Shown: positions 1 to 9,030 of the stretch, one piece after another
Position numbering within the stretch: position 1 is the first letter of the stretch
Layout: every line of letters starts with the position of its first letter
NCBI RefSeq assembly: GCF_000422805.1
Contig: NZ_AUGT01000022.1
Location: 62,001-126,000 of the forward strand
Length of the DNA: 64,000 bases
Source of the DNA: Nocardioides halotolerans DSM 19273
GTDB taxonomy: Bacteria > Actinomycetota > Actinomycetes > Propionibacteriales > Nocardioidaceae
Reading direction: 5' to 3'
Notes under the pieces: generated by a model
Databases searched by the model: none
The model's input: only the letters and a program-made list of their open reading frames with translations
What the model was told of the DNA's origin: nothing
Position numbers and translations under genes: made by a program

Positions 1-1225
1 ACTGGGTCTGGTCGATGGAGCCGTCGGCGTAGCCGTTCGGGTTGACGGTGTCGAGCACCACGAAGCGGCACAGGCCGCGGTCGAAGGTGTAGTAGGCGGT
101 GCCCTTGGCACGGTTCTCGGCGGTGAACCCGTGCCCGGCCGGGAGGCCGGCGGTGCGGAAGTGCTCCTCGACGATCTGCTTGCGGGTCAGCAGCCGGCGA
201 CGCGCATCGGGGGAGACGAGACGCACGGCCGGCGAGAGCGCGAGCGAGGCGAGCAGCGCGGCGTACGAGCCGCTCTGGACGGCGTTGACGACGGCGGCGG
301 GGGAGAGCCCGGCCGGGGTCGACATCAGCTTGAGCGCGCCGGTCGCGACCAGGTTGAGCTGGAGGGTCGAGGCGGGGAAGTTGCCCTGGGAGAGGCCGTC
401 GTGGTTGCCGAAGGCGGCGTACCACGGCATCGCGAGCCCCTCGGCCTGGAACGGCCGCCGAGCCGCGTCGAGGAGCCCGGGCACCACCGGGAAGCCGCGC
501 AGGCTTCGCGGCAGGTCGTCGGCCTTGCCGGGCGGGGTGCCGTGCGGGTGCCAGTAGTGCGGGTCGTAGTAGGTCGGGTCCTCGTCGTGCACGCCCTCCC
601 ACCGGGAGAGGTCGCCGGAGTCGACGCGCACCTGCGCGCCGTCGAGGACGTCGATGTTCCAGCGGACCTCGTTGAGCTGGGAGTTGTCGGAGTTGTCGCC
701 GGTCTGGATGGCGAGCGCGAGCGGCTTCCCGGTGACCGGGCCGGCGGCGATCTGGTTGAGCCGGCGGACCATGGCGTCGGCGACCTGCCCGGTCAGCATC
801 TCGTGCGGTCGGTACGCCGAGGCGAACAGCCCGGTCGACGGCAGGGCGCTCTCGTCGTCGAGGCGGTCGGTCCACTCCACCCGCATCGGCGACTGCGCGT
901 CGACGACGTGCACGTCGCTCAGCTGGGCGAAGGCGATCAGCGGCTTGCGCTGCGTGGCGCGCCCGGGGGAGGGCGTGCCGCCCAGCTCGGTCCGCACCAG
1001 GTACGTCTCGCCCGGCGCCTCGACGACCGGGCGGTAGCCTCCGGCTCCGGCGGCGCCGCGGGCGAGCGTGCGGGCGACCGTCGTGCCAGCGGTCGGACCG
1101 GACGTCGTTCGCACCGACGTGGTCCACGCCGGGTCGGCAATGGCAGCGGGGGCGGAGCCGGCGGCGGCCGCGGCGCCACCCGCGACGGCTCCGGAGCGGA
1201 ACAGACCGCGTCGGGTGAGCTTCAC
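1..1225 (-). CDS. Tat-exported metallophosphoesterase (TIGR03767-like), C-terminus cut by window edge
   Basis: About 408 N-terminal residues are visible; the gene runs off the left edge. It starts at a GTG and opens with a twin-arginine signal (TRRGLFRSG, Arg5-Arg6) followed by an Ala/Gly-rich hydrophobic stretch, so export by Tat is predicted. Calcineurin-type metal-site motifs follow in order: SDVHVVD near residue 105, TGDNSDN, and GNHDG later. Conserved Tyr/His-rich text (YYDPHYWHPHG) fits the secreted actinobacterial metallophosphoesterase family TIGR03767 (PPA1498-like). The substrate is unknown; phosphomonoester or phosphodiester hydrolysis outside the cytoplasm is the family-level inference. 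It is on the same strand as the LOG-family and RIO-kinase genes but 44 bp away, so co-transcription is possible. Confidence 0.85.
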   Translation of the reverse strand, partial: MKLTRRGLFRSGAVAGGAAAAAGSAPAAIADPAWTTSVRTTSGPTAGTTVARTLARGAAGAGGYRPVVEAPGETYLVRTELGGTPSPGRATQRKPLIAFAQLSDVHVVDAQSPMRVEWTDRLDDESALPSTGLFASAYRPHEMLTGQVADAMVRRLNQIAAGPVTGKPLALAIQTGDNSDNSQLNEVRWNIDVLDGAQVRVDSGDLSRWEGVHDEDPTYYDPHYWHPHGTPPGKADDLPRSLRGFPVVPGLLDAARRPFQAEGLAMPWYAAFGNHDGLSQGNFPASTLQLNLVATGALKLMSTPAGLSPAAVVNAVQSGSYAALLASLALSPAVRLVSPDARRRLLTRKQIVEEHFRTAGLPAGHGFTAENRAKGTAYYTFDRGLCRFVVLDTVNPNGYADGSIDQTQ

Positions 1226-1269
1226 GAGCAGCCCAACGACCGGCCGTGAGCGCGGTCACGCGTCCGGCG

Positions 1270-2367
1270 CTACCCGGCCTCCGCCGCCCGGTCGAGCACG
1301 GCGACAGCCTCGTCGACGGTGTCGACCAGGTGCACCCGACCCTCCATGGGCCGCCCCCGGGAGAGCGACCGGAGCAGCGGCCACGCGGGCAGGGTCTCGG
1401 TCCAGTAGGTCCGGCCGACGAGCACCATCTCGGCGACCGAGGACTCGTCGGCGTAGAAGTTCTCGCACGCGTCCTGGAACACCTCCTGCACGGTGCCGCC
1501 CGCGCCGGGCAGGAAGACGATGCCCGCGTCGCAGACCTCGAGCAGGATCGCCTCGCGGGTGGCGTTGCGGAAGTACTTCGCGATGCCCGTCGCGAAGACG
1601 TTCGTCGGCTCGTGGCCGTAGTGCCAGGTCGGGATGCCGAGCGAGTCGTGCGGCTCGGCGACCGCCGAGGTGACCTCGAGCGCCGGTGCGAGCCACGCGT
1701 CGACGGAGGGCCGGTACGCCGGCACGGCGGCGAGCGCGGCGACGGCGTCGGTGACCCGGGAGACATGGGAGTCGGCGAGGTAGCAGCCGAGGTTGGCGGC
1801 CTCCATCGCCCCCGGTCCGCCGCCGGTGGCGACCACGTGGTGGGCCCCGAGCGCGTGCCCGAGCCGGGCGGCGTCGGCGTACGCGTCGTCGCCGCGCGCG
1901 GCCGCGTGCCCGCCCATCACGCCGACGAGCCGCTTCCGCTCGATCCAGGCGAGCAGCGCCTCGTCGATCGCGTGGTCGTGCAGGGTGCGGGCGAGCGCGT
2001 CGTCGGCGCCGCCGGGCGTCTGCGACCAGGCGTAGGCGCGACCGTCCAGCGACGCGGCGTACGGCGCCTGGTCGTAGAGGTCGCCGGCGGTGTAGAGGCG
2101 CGCGCGGTAGACGTCGACCGGCGCGACCGTCAGCGCCGGCAGGACCACCGCGCCGCCGCGCTCCAGGGCCTCGGCGTCTCCCGCGGCGAACCTGCACCCG
2201 AGGAACGTCGCCCCCGCCACCTGGAGGCCGGCCAGGACCTGGCCGCGCTCGCCGAGGTCGACCCCGCGCACCCGCCAGCCGCTCAGCCGGGTCGCCCCGG
2301 CCGCGACCCGGCGGTCGAAGTCGGCCAGCGACTCGACGTGCACCACCCGCCCGCGGCTGCGCCTCAC
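1270..2367 (-). CDS. LOG-family (lysine decarboxylase-like) Rossmann protein
   Basis: A 365-residue protein. The LOG/TIGR00725-type nucleotide-binding fold is shown by GGGPGAMEAAN (residues 182-192) and PGAGGTVQE (287-295), the equivalents of the PGGxGTxxE signature of cytokinin-riboside phosphoribohydrolases. It is longer than classic LOG proteins (about 190 residues): the first 145 residues form an extra N-terminal domain that I cannot name. Likely activity is a 5'-monophosphate phosphoribohydrolase on a nucleotide-like substrate, but this rests only on the fold. The gene lies 31 bp downstream of the RIO kinase on the same strand and may share its transcript. Confidence 0.75.
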   Translation of the reverse strand: MRRSRGRVVHVESLADFDRRVAAGATRLSGWRVRGVDLGERGQVLAGLQVAGATFLGCRFAAGDAEALERGGAVVLPALTVAPVDVYRARLYTAGDLYDQAPYAASLDGRAYAWSQTPGGADDALARTLHDHAIDEALLAWIERKRLVGVMGGHAAARGDDAYADAARLGHALGAHHVVATGGGPGAMEAANLGCYLADSHVSRVTDAVAALAAVPAYRPSVDAWLAPALEVTSAVAEPHDSLGIPTWHYGHEPTNVFATGIAKYFRNATREAILLEVCDAGIVFLPGAGGTVQEVFQDACENFYADESSVAEMVLVGRTYWTETLPAWPLLRSLSRGRPMEGRVHLVDTVDEAVAVLDRAAEAG

Positions 2368-2398
2368 CAGCGCAACCTAGACGATCGGTGGAGCGGGG

Positions 2399-3340
2399 TC
2401 AGAACGCGTGCGCCAGCAGCTCGCCGAACAGCGCGTGCTCGTCGACGTCCAGGCCTCGCGACCGGAACCACCCGCAGATGTTGGCGCAGTCGCGCTGCAG
2501 GTAGTCCATGCCGTTGAGGTTGCCGACGAGGTCGACGATCTGGGGCAGGTCGATAATCACGAGGCGGTCGCCGGCGGCCAGGATGTTGTAGGCCGACAGG
2601 TCGCCGTGCACCACGCCGTTCTGCACCATCGTCGCGAGCGCGTCGCTCAGCTGCTGGAAGTACGACGCCAGCAGCTCGGGCGAGGGCCGGGTCTGCGCGA
2701 GCCGCGGCGCGGTCTGCACCGTGCCGTCCTCGTCCAGGACCGTGATCCACTCCATCAGGATCTCGGTCCCGTCGATCTGCACCGGGTAGGGGACCGGCAG
2801 CCCGAGGCTCCAGAGGCGGACCAGCGCGCCCCACTCGGACACCGCCCACTCGCCGGCCGCGACCAGCTTGCCGAAGGTGCTCTTGCGCTTGAGGGCGCGC
2901 TCGTCGCGCGAGCGCTTCATCGAGCGACCCTCGGTGTAGGACGCGGCGCGGTGGAAGGTGCGGTGCTCGGACGAGCGGTATCGCTTGGCCGCCATCACCA
3001 CACCGCCGTCGGGGTCGTGCGGGTCGGCCCGCTCGACGAGGTGGACGTCGGCCTCCTTGCCGGTCTTGAGGACGCCGAGCTCGGTGTCGATGGCTCCCTG
3101 CGAGGTCACGACCCAGTCGGGTCGCGGCTCGGGGCCGCGCGAGAGCGGCTCGACGCTGAGCCAGGTCGACCAGCGCTGGCCGTCGTCGAGGTCGTCGTAG
3201 GACCGGAAGTCGAAGACGAAGCGCTCGTCGACGTCGCTCAGGTCGTCGGGCGGCGGGACGTAGCGGTAGGCGTCGGTGATGAAGCCGTCGGGAAAGGCAG
3301 GCTCAGACGAGCCAGGGTCGTGCGAGAAGTCGTGAGACAT
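2399..3340 (-). CDS. RIO-type serine protein kinase
   Basis: A 313-residue protein with the compact RIO kinase fold: GKEADV (94-99) replaces the glycine loop, AAKRYR supplies the ATP-anchoring Lys119, HGDLSAYNIL (245-254) is the catalytic loop and IIDLPQ (262-267) carries the metal-binding Asp264. The motif order matches RIO1-type kinases, which in archaea and eukaryotes act in small-subunit maturation; the role in actinobacteria is not settled. The first 80 residues are acidic and probably flexible. An upstream GGAGG-like stretch lies in the 177-bp spacer divergent from the M1 peptidase gene. The reading frame is intact. Confidence 0.9.
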   Translation of the reverse strand: MSHDFSHDPGSSEPAFPDGFITDAYRYVPPPDDLSDVDERFVFDFRSYDDLDDGQRWSTWLSVEPLSRGPEPRPDWVVTSQGAIDTELGVLKTGKEADVHLVERADPHDPDGGVVMAAKRYRSSEHRTFHRAASYTEGRSMKRSRDERALKRKSTFGKLVAAGEWAVSEWGALVRLWSLGLPVPYPVQIDGTEILMEWITVLDEDGTVQTAPRLAQTRPSPELLASYFQQLSDALATMVQNGVVHGDLSAYNILAAGDRLVIIDLPQIVDLVGNLNGMDYLQRDCANICGWFRSRGLDVDEHALFGELLAHAF

Positions 3341-3517
3341 CGGTGGAGGTGCTCCATGAGGTGAGAGAGGAACGGTCTGCGGGCAGGCCGACGACAGTCG
3401 TGGTCACGTCGCCCTCCTCTCGTGGAGCACCGGGCCGGTCCCGGGCGTCGCCCTCATGGTGACGGCCCCGCGCGGCCGGAGGCAACCGAATAAGACCGGC
3501 GCAGGTAGGTTGCCCGG

Positions 3518-4942
3518 GTGATCGCCCCCGCCCGTGCTCTCGCGGCCCTCCTGGTCGTGGCCTCCCCCGGGCTGGGCGGCGCGCCGGCGGAGGCCCTGCG
3601 GGCGCCCACCCCCGGAGCGGCCGGCATCGGCGACCCCTACTTCCCGCTCGACGGGAACGGCGGCATCGACGTCCTGCACTACGACGTCCGCGACGCCTAC
3701 GCCTTCGCCTCAGGCCGGCTGAGCGGCCGTACCCGGCTCCGCGTCCGGGCAACCCAGGACCTCTCGCGCTTCAACCTCGACTTCCTCCTCCCGGTCCGCT
3801 CGGTGCGCGTCGACCGCCGCCGCGCGCAGGTCCGCCACCAGGGCCACGAGCTGCGGATCACCCCCGCCAGACCGATCCCCGCCGGTGCCGAGTTCGTCGT
3901 CACGGTGGCGTACGCCGGCACGCCGGCCTCCGAGTCCTACCGCGGCGAGCGCAGCTGGCTGGCGAGCCCCGACGAGGTCGTCACCATGAACGAGCCGCAC
4001 ATGGCCCCCTGGTGGTTCCCGGCCAACGACCACCCGCGCGACAAGGCCTCGTTCGACATCCGGGTCACCGTGCCGCGCTCCAAGGACGTGGTCTCGAACG
4101 GCGTCCGGGTCTCGAAGAAGACGCACCGCGGCCGGACGACGACGCACTGGCGTGCCGTCGAGCCGATGGCTCCCTACCTGGCGTTCTTCGCCGCCGGCTC
4201 GTTCGCGATCCACCGATCCTCGTGCAACGGCGTCCCCAACGTCTTCGCGGTCAGCAGGAACACCACCTCGACCCCGGGCCAGCCGGCCCGCAGGGCCGCG
4301 GCGTACTGGGGACGCCAGACCTGCACGATCGTCTCCGAGCTGTCGAGCGTGCTCGGCCCCTACCCGTTCTCCTCGATGGGGGGCCTGGCGACCGGCCTGA
4401 CCGTGGGGTTCGCGCTCGAGAACCAGACCCGCCCCACCTACCCCTATGCCTCCGGGCTGCAGCCCGGCCTGCTCACGCACGAGCTGGCCCACCAGTGGTT
4501 CGGTGACTCGGTGTCGGTCGCCGGGTGGCGCGACGTGTGGCTCAACGAGGGGTTCGCGAGCTTCATGGCGGGCTTCGGCGTCGAGCTCCGCGGCGGGCAG
4601 CCGCAGCAGGACTGGCTGCTCCAGACCTACGACTCCGTGCCGGACAGCAGCAGCCTCTGGGAGCTCTCCGTCGACGACCCCGGGCCGGCACGCCTGTTCG
4701 ACGGCGCCGTCTACGCGCGCGGCCAGATGGCGCTGCAGGCCCTCCGGCACCGGATCGGCGAGACGGCGTTCTGGACGCTCCTGCGCACGTGGGTCGCGCA
4801 GCGCGCCTACCGCAACGGGTCGGTGCAGGAGTTCGAGGCGCTCGCGGCCGCGACCAGCGGGCAGGACCTCACGGCGTTCTTCGACGCGTGGCTGCACGCC
4901 CAGGTGAAGCCGGCCAGGACGGCCGCCAACGGCCTGGTCTGA
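3518..4942 (+). CDS. Secreted M1-family zinc metallopeptidase
   Basis: A 474-residue protein beginning at GTG, with a hydrophobic signal peptide over residues 1-25 (LAALLVVASPG). The gluzincin zinc site is HELAHQWFGD (His321, Glu322, His325) and the third ligand is Glu344 in NEGFASF. The exopeptidase GAMEN motif appears as FALEN (298-302), keeping the Glu-Asn pair. It is shorter than typical aminopeptidase N (about 850 residues) and lacks the helical ERAP1-like C-terminal domain, as do other short secreted actinobacterial M1 enzymes. It probably trims N-terminal residues from extracellular peptides. It stands alone on the plus strand, divergent from the RIO kinase and converging on dimethylargininase with 6 bp between stop codons. 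Confidence 0.92.
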   Translation: MIAPARALAALLVVASPGLGGAPAEALRAPTPGAAGIGDPYFPLDGNGGIDVLHYDVRDAYAFASGRLSGRTRLRVRATQDLSRFNLDFLLPVRSVRVDRRRAQVRHQGHELRITPARPIPAGAEFVVTVAYAGTPASESYRGERSWLASPDEVVTMNEPHMAPWWFPANDHPRDKASFDIRVTVPRSKDVVSNGVRVSKKTHRGRTTTHWRAVEPMAPYLAFFAAGSFAIHRSSCNGVPNVFAVSRNTTSTPGQPARRAAAYWGRQTCTIVSELSSVLGPYPFSSMGGLATGLTVGFALENQTRPTYPYASGLQPGLLTHELAHQWFGDSVSVAGWRDVWLNEGFASFMAGFGVELRGGQPQQDWLLQTYDSVPDSSSLWELSVDDPGPARLFDGAVYARGQMALQALRHRIGETAFWTLLRTWVAQRAYRNGSVQEFEALAAATSGQDLTAFFDAWLHAQVKPARTAANGLV

Positions 4943-4948
4943 CGCAGC

Positions 4949-5713
4949 TCAGCCCCGCAGCCGGATCGAGAGGCAGGTGACGCAGCCCTCGAGCTTCTCG
5001 TGCTCCGAGATGTCGACCGCGACCACGCGCAGCCCCCGCGACTCGAACAGCTCGCGGGTGCGCGGCGCAGAGGTCGCCATCAGCACGGTCGCGCCGTCGA
5101 GCAGGACGACGTGCGCGCCGGGCTCCTCCGGCACCGAGAGGTACGACGGGAACACGGACGGGTCGTCGACGAGCGGGTCGTGCCCGACCACGGTGCCGTC
5201 AGGCAGCGCCGTCACGGCCGACTTGAGGTGCAGCACCTTCGTGACGGGCACGCCGACGACGGTCGCGCCGAGCGGCTCGAGCAGGGCGCGCAGCTGGTCG
5301 AGCCCGGACTCGTTGGTGCGCCCGCCGAGGCCGACCCACACCGTGCCGCCGTGCTTGAGCACGTCGCCGCCGTCGAGGGTGCCGGGCTCCTCGATGCGGG
5401 CGATCCGGTAGCCGAGGTCGGCGAGCGCCGCCTCGGTCGCCCGGGTCTCGGGCCTGCGTTGCTCCGCTCCGGGGCGGGTGATGACGGCCAGGTCGCCGTA
5501 GACGACGGCGGTGTCCTCGACGAAGACCGCGTCCGGGCAGTCGTCGGCCGGGTCGACCTCGTAGATCTCCCAGCCCTCGGCCTGGAGGGCCGCGACGTAC
5601 CCGAGCCACTGCCTCCTGGCCTTGTCGAGGTCGACCAACACCCGGTCGAGGTGGGTCAGCAGGCCTTCGTCGAGGCGGGGACCCGGGCGGCGGACGAGGG
5701 CGCGCTTCTGCAT
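4949..5713 (-). CDS. ddaH: Dimethylargininase (NG,NG-dimethylarginine dimethylaminohydrolase)
   Basis: A 254-residue guanidino-group-modifying enzyme of the pentein superfamily, predicted to hydrolyse dimethylarginine to citrulline and dimethylamine. Visible family motifs are PDAVFVEDTAVV near the start, GTLDGGDVL, HLKSAVT (catalytic His) and the C-terminal EGCVTCLSIRL, whose second Cys is in the position of the catalytic nucleophile of the family. The ATG beginning MQKRALVRRPGPRL fits the usual N-terminus; an in-frame GTG 15 bp upstream is an alternative start. It lies 34 bp downstream of the FAD amine oxidase on the same strand, so it may belong to the arginine/polyamine region. Confidence 0.88.
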   Translation of the reverse strand: MQKRALVRRPGPRLDEGLLTHLDRVLVDLDKARRQWLGYVAALQAEGWEIYEVDPADDCPDAVFVEDTAVVYGDLAVITRPGAEQRRPETRATEAALADLGYRIARIEEPGTLDGGDVLKHGGTVWVGLGGRTNESGLDQLRALLEPLGATVVGVPVTKVLHLKSAVTALPDGTVVGHDPLVDDPSVFPSYLSVPEEPGAHVVLLDGATVLMATSAPRTRELFESRGLRVVAVDISEHEKLEGCVTCLSIRLRG

Positions 5714-5747
5714 CCGGTCATCATGCACCGGCCCTGGGCAGCCAGCA

Positions 5748-7064
5748 TCAGGCCGAGTGGCCCCCGACGAGCGGTGCCATCACCCGGCCGACCAGCGACG
5801 GTCGTCCGGTCAGCCGCTCCTCGGCGTCGGCCAGCGTCATGGCCCGCAGCCCGGCGTTGATGCCCAGCCACCGCAGCGGCTCGGGCTCCCAGCGGGGCGA
5901 CCGGTGGCCGACCCACGGCAGCGCGGTCAGGTCGGTGCGCCGGTCGAGGATGAGGTCGCGCAGCGTCCGGCCGGCCAGGTTGGTGGTCGAGACGCCGTCG
6001 CCGACGTAGCCGCCGGCCCACGCCAGCCCGGTTCCGCGGTCGAGCCCGACCGAGGCACACCAGTCGCGCGGGATGCCGAGCGGGCCGCCCCACGCGTGGG
6101 TGAAGCGCGTCCTTTGGAGCACCGGGAACAGGTCGAGCAGCGTGGCGTGCAGCCCGGCGAAGACGCGGGGCTCGTGGTCGAAGGCGGGGGAGACCCTCGA
6201 GCGCAGGTGGTACGGCGCCCCGCGCCCGCCGAAGACGAGCCGGTCGTCGGCGGTCCGCTGGCCGTAGACGATCAGATGGCGGTGGTCGGAGAACGTCTCG
6301 CGCCGCGCCAGGCCGATCTCGTCCCAGACCCCGGGGGACAGCGGCTCGGTCGCGACGATCAGGGAGTAGACAGGCACCACGGCCCGCGCCAGCCCGGGCA
6401 GCCGCGGGGTGAACCCCTCCGTCGCGCGCACGACGTACGGCGCCCGCACCGACCCGCGCGGCGTGCGCACCAGGCCGGGGGTGATCGAGAGCGCCGGCGT
6501 GCGCTCGTGGAGGACGACGCCGCGCCGGACGACGACCTCGGCCAGGCCGCGCACCAGCCGGCCGGGGTGGATCGCCGCGCAGTCGGGGGTGTACGTCGCG
6601 CCGAGGGTCCGGGTGGCCCGGAGGTGCTGCGCGGCCTGCTCAGGCGACAGCACCGCGTCGCCGTACTCTGCGCGCGCCCGCGCGAGCTGGGCCCGGCTGC
6701 GGGCCAGCACGATCGTCCCGCCCTTGACGAAGTGGCAGTCGATGCCCTCGGCCGCCGAGACCCGTTGCACCTCGTCGACCGAGGCGCGCATCGCGGCGTC
6801 CTGCCCCTCGCCCAGCGCGGTGGGGAAGAGCGCCGAGCACCAGCCGCCGTTGCGCCCCGATGCGCCGAAGCCCGCCACCTCGGCCTCGACCACGACGATC
6901 CGCAGCGACGGGTCGGCCTCCGCGAGGTAGTACGCCGTCCAGAGGCCGGTGTAGCCCGCACCGACGATCGCCACGTCGGCGTCGGCGTCACCGTCGAGGG
7001 AGGCCCGCGGCGTCCAGTCGGTCGGTGTCGTCTCGTGCCAGAGCGAGAGGTGCCGGTAGGTCAC
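5748..7064 (-). CDS. FAD-dependent amine oxidase, DAO family (PuuB-like)
   Basis: About 438 residues. The N-terminal dinucleotide-binding motif is DVAIVGAGYTGLWTAYYLAE, followed by VVVEAEVAGFGASGRNGG, the pattern of glycine oxidase/gamma-glutamylputrescine oxidase-type DAO enzymes. C-terminal text with YVGDGVSTTNLAGRTL is the usual FAD-contact end. I placed the start at GTG 7064 (VTYRHLSLWHETT) because the longer reading begins inside a repeat element and the GTG has a GAAGG Shine-Dalgarno about 10 bases upstream. The context (Lrp regulator upstream, polyamine transporter divergent) suggests oxidation of putrescine, a gamma-glutamyl polyamine or a related amine; the substrate is inferred, not shown. 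Confidence 0.82.
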   Translation of the reverse strand: MTYRHLSLWHETTPTDWTPRASLDGDADADVAIVGAGYTGLWTAYYLAEADPSLRIVVVEAEVAGFGASGRNGGWCSALFPTALGEGQDAAMRASVDEVQRVSAAEGIDCHFVKGGTIVLARSRAQLARARAEYGDAVLSPEQAAQHLRATRTLGATYTPDCAAIHPGRLVRGLAEVVVRRGVVLHERTPALSITPGLVRTPRGSVRAPYVVRATEGFTPRLPGLARAVVPVYSLIVATEPLSPGVWDEIGLARRETFSDHRHLIVYGQRTADDRLVFGGRGAPYHLRSRVSPAFDHEPRVFAGLHATLLDLFPVLQRTRFTHAWGGPLGIPRDWCASVGLDRGTGLAWAGGYVGDGVSTTNLAGRTLRDLILDRRTDLTALPWVGHRSPRWEPEPLRWLGINAGLRAMTLADAEERLTGRPSLVGRVMAPLVGGHSA

Positions 7065-7142
7065 CAGTCCCAGCCTTCGCTGCGGAGGTTTCGACACGGC
7101 CGGTTCCGACCTCGCAAGCTCGCTCGAACGGCCTGCTCAACC
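7065..7142 (-). repeat. Start-codon-proximal hairpin repeat, copy 1
   Basis: Read on the minus strand it begins GGTTGAG (7142 end), contains a variable hairpin whose base is GGCCG/CGGCC, and ends TCGAAACC at 7094-7087. A 22-base tail containing GCGAAGGCTGG then runs directly into the GTG start of the FAD oxidase. The same ends and tail recur at 20189-20296 and 47539-47611. It lies between the Lrp gene and the oxidase, which face the same way. Confidence 0.8.
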
Positions 7143-7182
7143 ACCATCGATCGGCCCGATGCTCGTTCCTCGCATGGCCCGA

Positions 7183-7656
7183 TCAGCGGACTCCCCACGA
7201 GTAGGTCTGCTTGCGCAGGTGGAGGTACATGAAGGTCTCGGTGTTGAGCACGCCCGGGATCGCGCGGATGCGGTCGCTGATGATCTCGAGCAGGTGCTCG
7301 TCGGTCTCGGCGACGACCTCGGCCAGCACGTCGTAGGAGCCCGCGGTCACGACCACGTAGTCGACCTCGTCGAGCGCGGCGATCGCGTCGGCCACGGGCT
7401 CGATCGCGCCGGTCACGCGCACGCCGACCATCGCCTGGCGCGCGAAGCCGAGCTCCATCGGGTCGGTCACGGCGACCACCTGCATGACGCCGCTGTCGGT
7501 GAGCCGCTGCACGCGCTGCCGGACGGCGGCCTCGGACAGGCCGACCACCTTGCCGATCGCGGCGTAGGAGCGGCGTCCGTCCTGCTGGAGCTGGCTGATG
7601 ATCGCCTTGGAGACGTCGTCGAGGACCTGGCGCTCCCTGGTGCGCTTACCCCTCAT
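7183..7656 (-). CDS. Lrp/AsnC-family transcriptional regulator
   Basis: A 157-residue protein starting at the ATG at 7656. It has an N-terminal winged HTH (IISQLQQDGRRSYAAIG, then LSEAAVRQRVQRLTDSGV as the recognition region) and a C-terminal RAM/AsnC ligand-binding domain (VDYVVVTAGSYDVLAEVVAETDEHL, and the terminal NTETFMYLHL). It is divergent from the PotD-type transporter operon across 162 bp and upstream of the FAD oxidase, so it is the best candidate for a regulator of the polyamine genes, perhaps sensing an amino acid or polyamine. Extended frames reading upstream of this ATG are antisense to the transporter genes and were discarded. Confidence 0.93.
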   Translation of the reverse strand: MRGKRTRERQVLDDVSKAIISQLQQDGRRSYAAIGKVVGLSEAAVRQRVQRLTDSGVMQVVAVTDPMELGFARQAMVGVRVTGAIEPVADAIAALDEVDYVVVTAGSYDVLAEVVAETDEHLLEIISDRIRAIPGVLNTETFMYLHLRKQTYSWGVR

Positions 7657-7818
7657 GGTCCGCAACGTACCGCGCCCACCGCGCGAACGGCTCCTCATCA
7701 CGGGTCTCGGCGAGCGATTTCGTTGCCGGGAGCCCAGAAAGGCGCGTGATCCCTTGTTGGCGGTGCGCTCACGTGCAACGATCCGCAGAATGTGGGGGAT
7801 CTCGCTGAAGGCGCGCAG
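7657..7818. promoter_or_regulatory. Divergent control region, Lrp regulator / polyamine transporter
   Basis: A 162-bp non-coding spacer between divergent starts. It contains GATTTCGT at 7716-7723, an octamer also present at 15970-15977, with the close variant GATTCCGT at 15998-16005 (opposite strand) and 18693-18700, all upstream of polyamine-catabolism genes. This makes it a candidate operator for the Lrp-type protein. No convincing -10/-35 pair could be fixed by eye. Confidence 0.45.
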
Positions 7819-9030
7819 GTGACGTCGGGGCCGGATCGGCTCGGACCCGCCCCGCGGGGAGGCCGGGGGCTGACGCGGCGCGGAGTCATCCGCGGCGGCG
7901 GTGCCGTGGCGTTCGTCGGGCTCAGCGCGGCGGCGCTCAAGCTGCCTTTCTTCGGGGTGGAGGGCGCGCAGGTCGACGCCGCGGAGTGCGTGGGCACGGA
8001 CATCTCCGCCACCGACAAGCGGCTGATCGTGTCCAACTGGCCGGCCTACATCGACCCGCGCCGCAAGAACACGTCCACGGCGACGGTCTTCGAGCAGACC
8101 ACCGGCGTCACGGTCGACTACACCGCGGACATCAACGACAACTCCGAGTTCTACGCGAAGGTGAAGAACCAGCTCGGGTCCTGCCAACCGGTGAAGCGCG
8201 ACATGATGATGCTGACCGACTGGATGGCCGCCCGGATGATCGACCTCGGGTGGATCCAGACCCTCGACGTCTCCAAGATCCCCAACGTCACCGCCAACGT
8301 CATCGACCCGCTGCGCGGCCTCGCCTGGGACCCCGAGTTCAGCCACCACGTGCCCTGGCAGAGCGGGCTGACCGGGATGGCCTACAACGCCGACGAGGTC
8401 GACGAGGTGCGCACCTTCGAGGAGCTGCTCACCCGCGAGGACCTCAAGGGCCGCATCTCGCTGCTCACCGAGATGCGCGACACCATGGGCTTCCTGCTCA
8501 AGGTGGTCGGCGCGGCGCCCGACGACTTCGACGACGACGACTGGCACAACGCCCTCGACAAGCTTCAGTCGGTGGTGAGCGCGGGCCAGGTCCGAGCCTT
8601 CACCGGCAACGAGTACATCCAGGACCTGGCGGCCGGCAACATCGTGGCCTGCGAGGCGTGGTCGGGCGACGTCATCCAGGCCCAGGTCGACAACCCCGCC
8701 ATCAAGTTCGTCGCCCCTGAGGAAGGCGTGATGCTCTGGAGCGACAACATGTTGGTCCCCAACCTCGCCCAGCACCAGGCCAACGCCGAGCTCTGGATGA
8801 ACTACTACTACCAGCCCGACGTCGCCGCGAAGCTCGCGGCGTGGGTCAACTACATCTGTCCGGTCAAGGGCGCCCGCGAGGAGATGGAGAAAATCGACCC
8901 CGACCTCGTCGACAACCCGCTGATCTTCCCCGACGACGAGATGCTCGCGAAGACGATGTCGTTCATGGCGCTCGACGAGACCCAGATCACCCAGTACGAA
9001 GGAGAGTTCGCCGATGTCACAGGTGGCTGA
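7819..9030 (+). CDS. potD: Polyamine ABC transporter substrate-binding protein (PotD-like, Tat signal)
   Basis: About 403 residues. A twin-arginine motif (LTRRGVIRGGG, Arg20-Arg21) and a hydrophobic stretch predict Tat export. No lipobox is evident, so the anchoring is unclear. The mature part has the PotD/PotF layout: LIVSNWPAYIDP near the start, DMMMLTDWMAARM, ITGM-like lobe residues, and a C-terminal NLAQHQANAELWMNYYYQPD segment that is characteristic of spermidine/putrescine-binding proteins. I chose GTG 7819, which has GAAGG 7 bases upstream; GTG 7792 is possible. The last 17 bases overlap the next gene (ATPase), showing an operon and translational coupling. Confidence 0.88.
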   Translation: MTSGPDRLGPAPRGGRGLTRRGVIRGGGAVAFVGLSAAALKLPFFGVEGAQVDAAECVGTDISATDKRLIVSNWPAYIDPRRKNTSTATVFEQTTGVTVDYTADINDNSEFYAKVKNQLGSCQPVKRDMMMLTDWMAARMIDLGWIQTLDVSKIPNVTANVIDPLRGLAWDPEFSHHVPWQSGLTGMAYNADEVDEVRTFEELLTREDLKGRISLLTEMRDTMGFLLKVVGAAPDDFDDDDWHNALDKLQSVVSAGQVRAFTGNEYIQDLAAGNIVACEAWSGDVIQAQVDNPAIKFVAPEEGVMLWSDNMLVPNLAQHQANAELWMNYYYQPDVAAKLAAWVNYICPVKGAREEMEKIDPDLVDNPLIFPDDEMLAKTMSFMALDETQITQYEGEFADVTGG

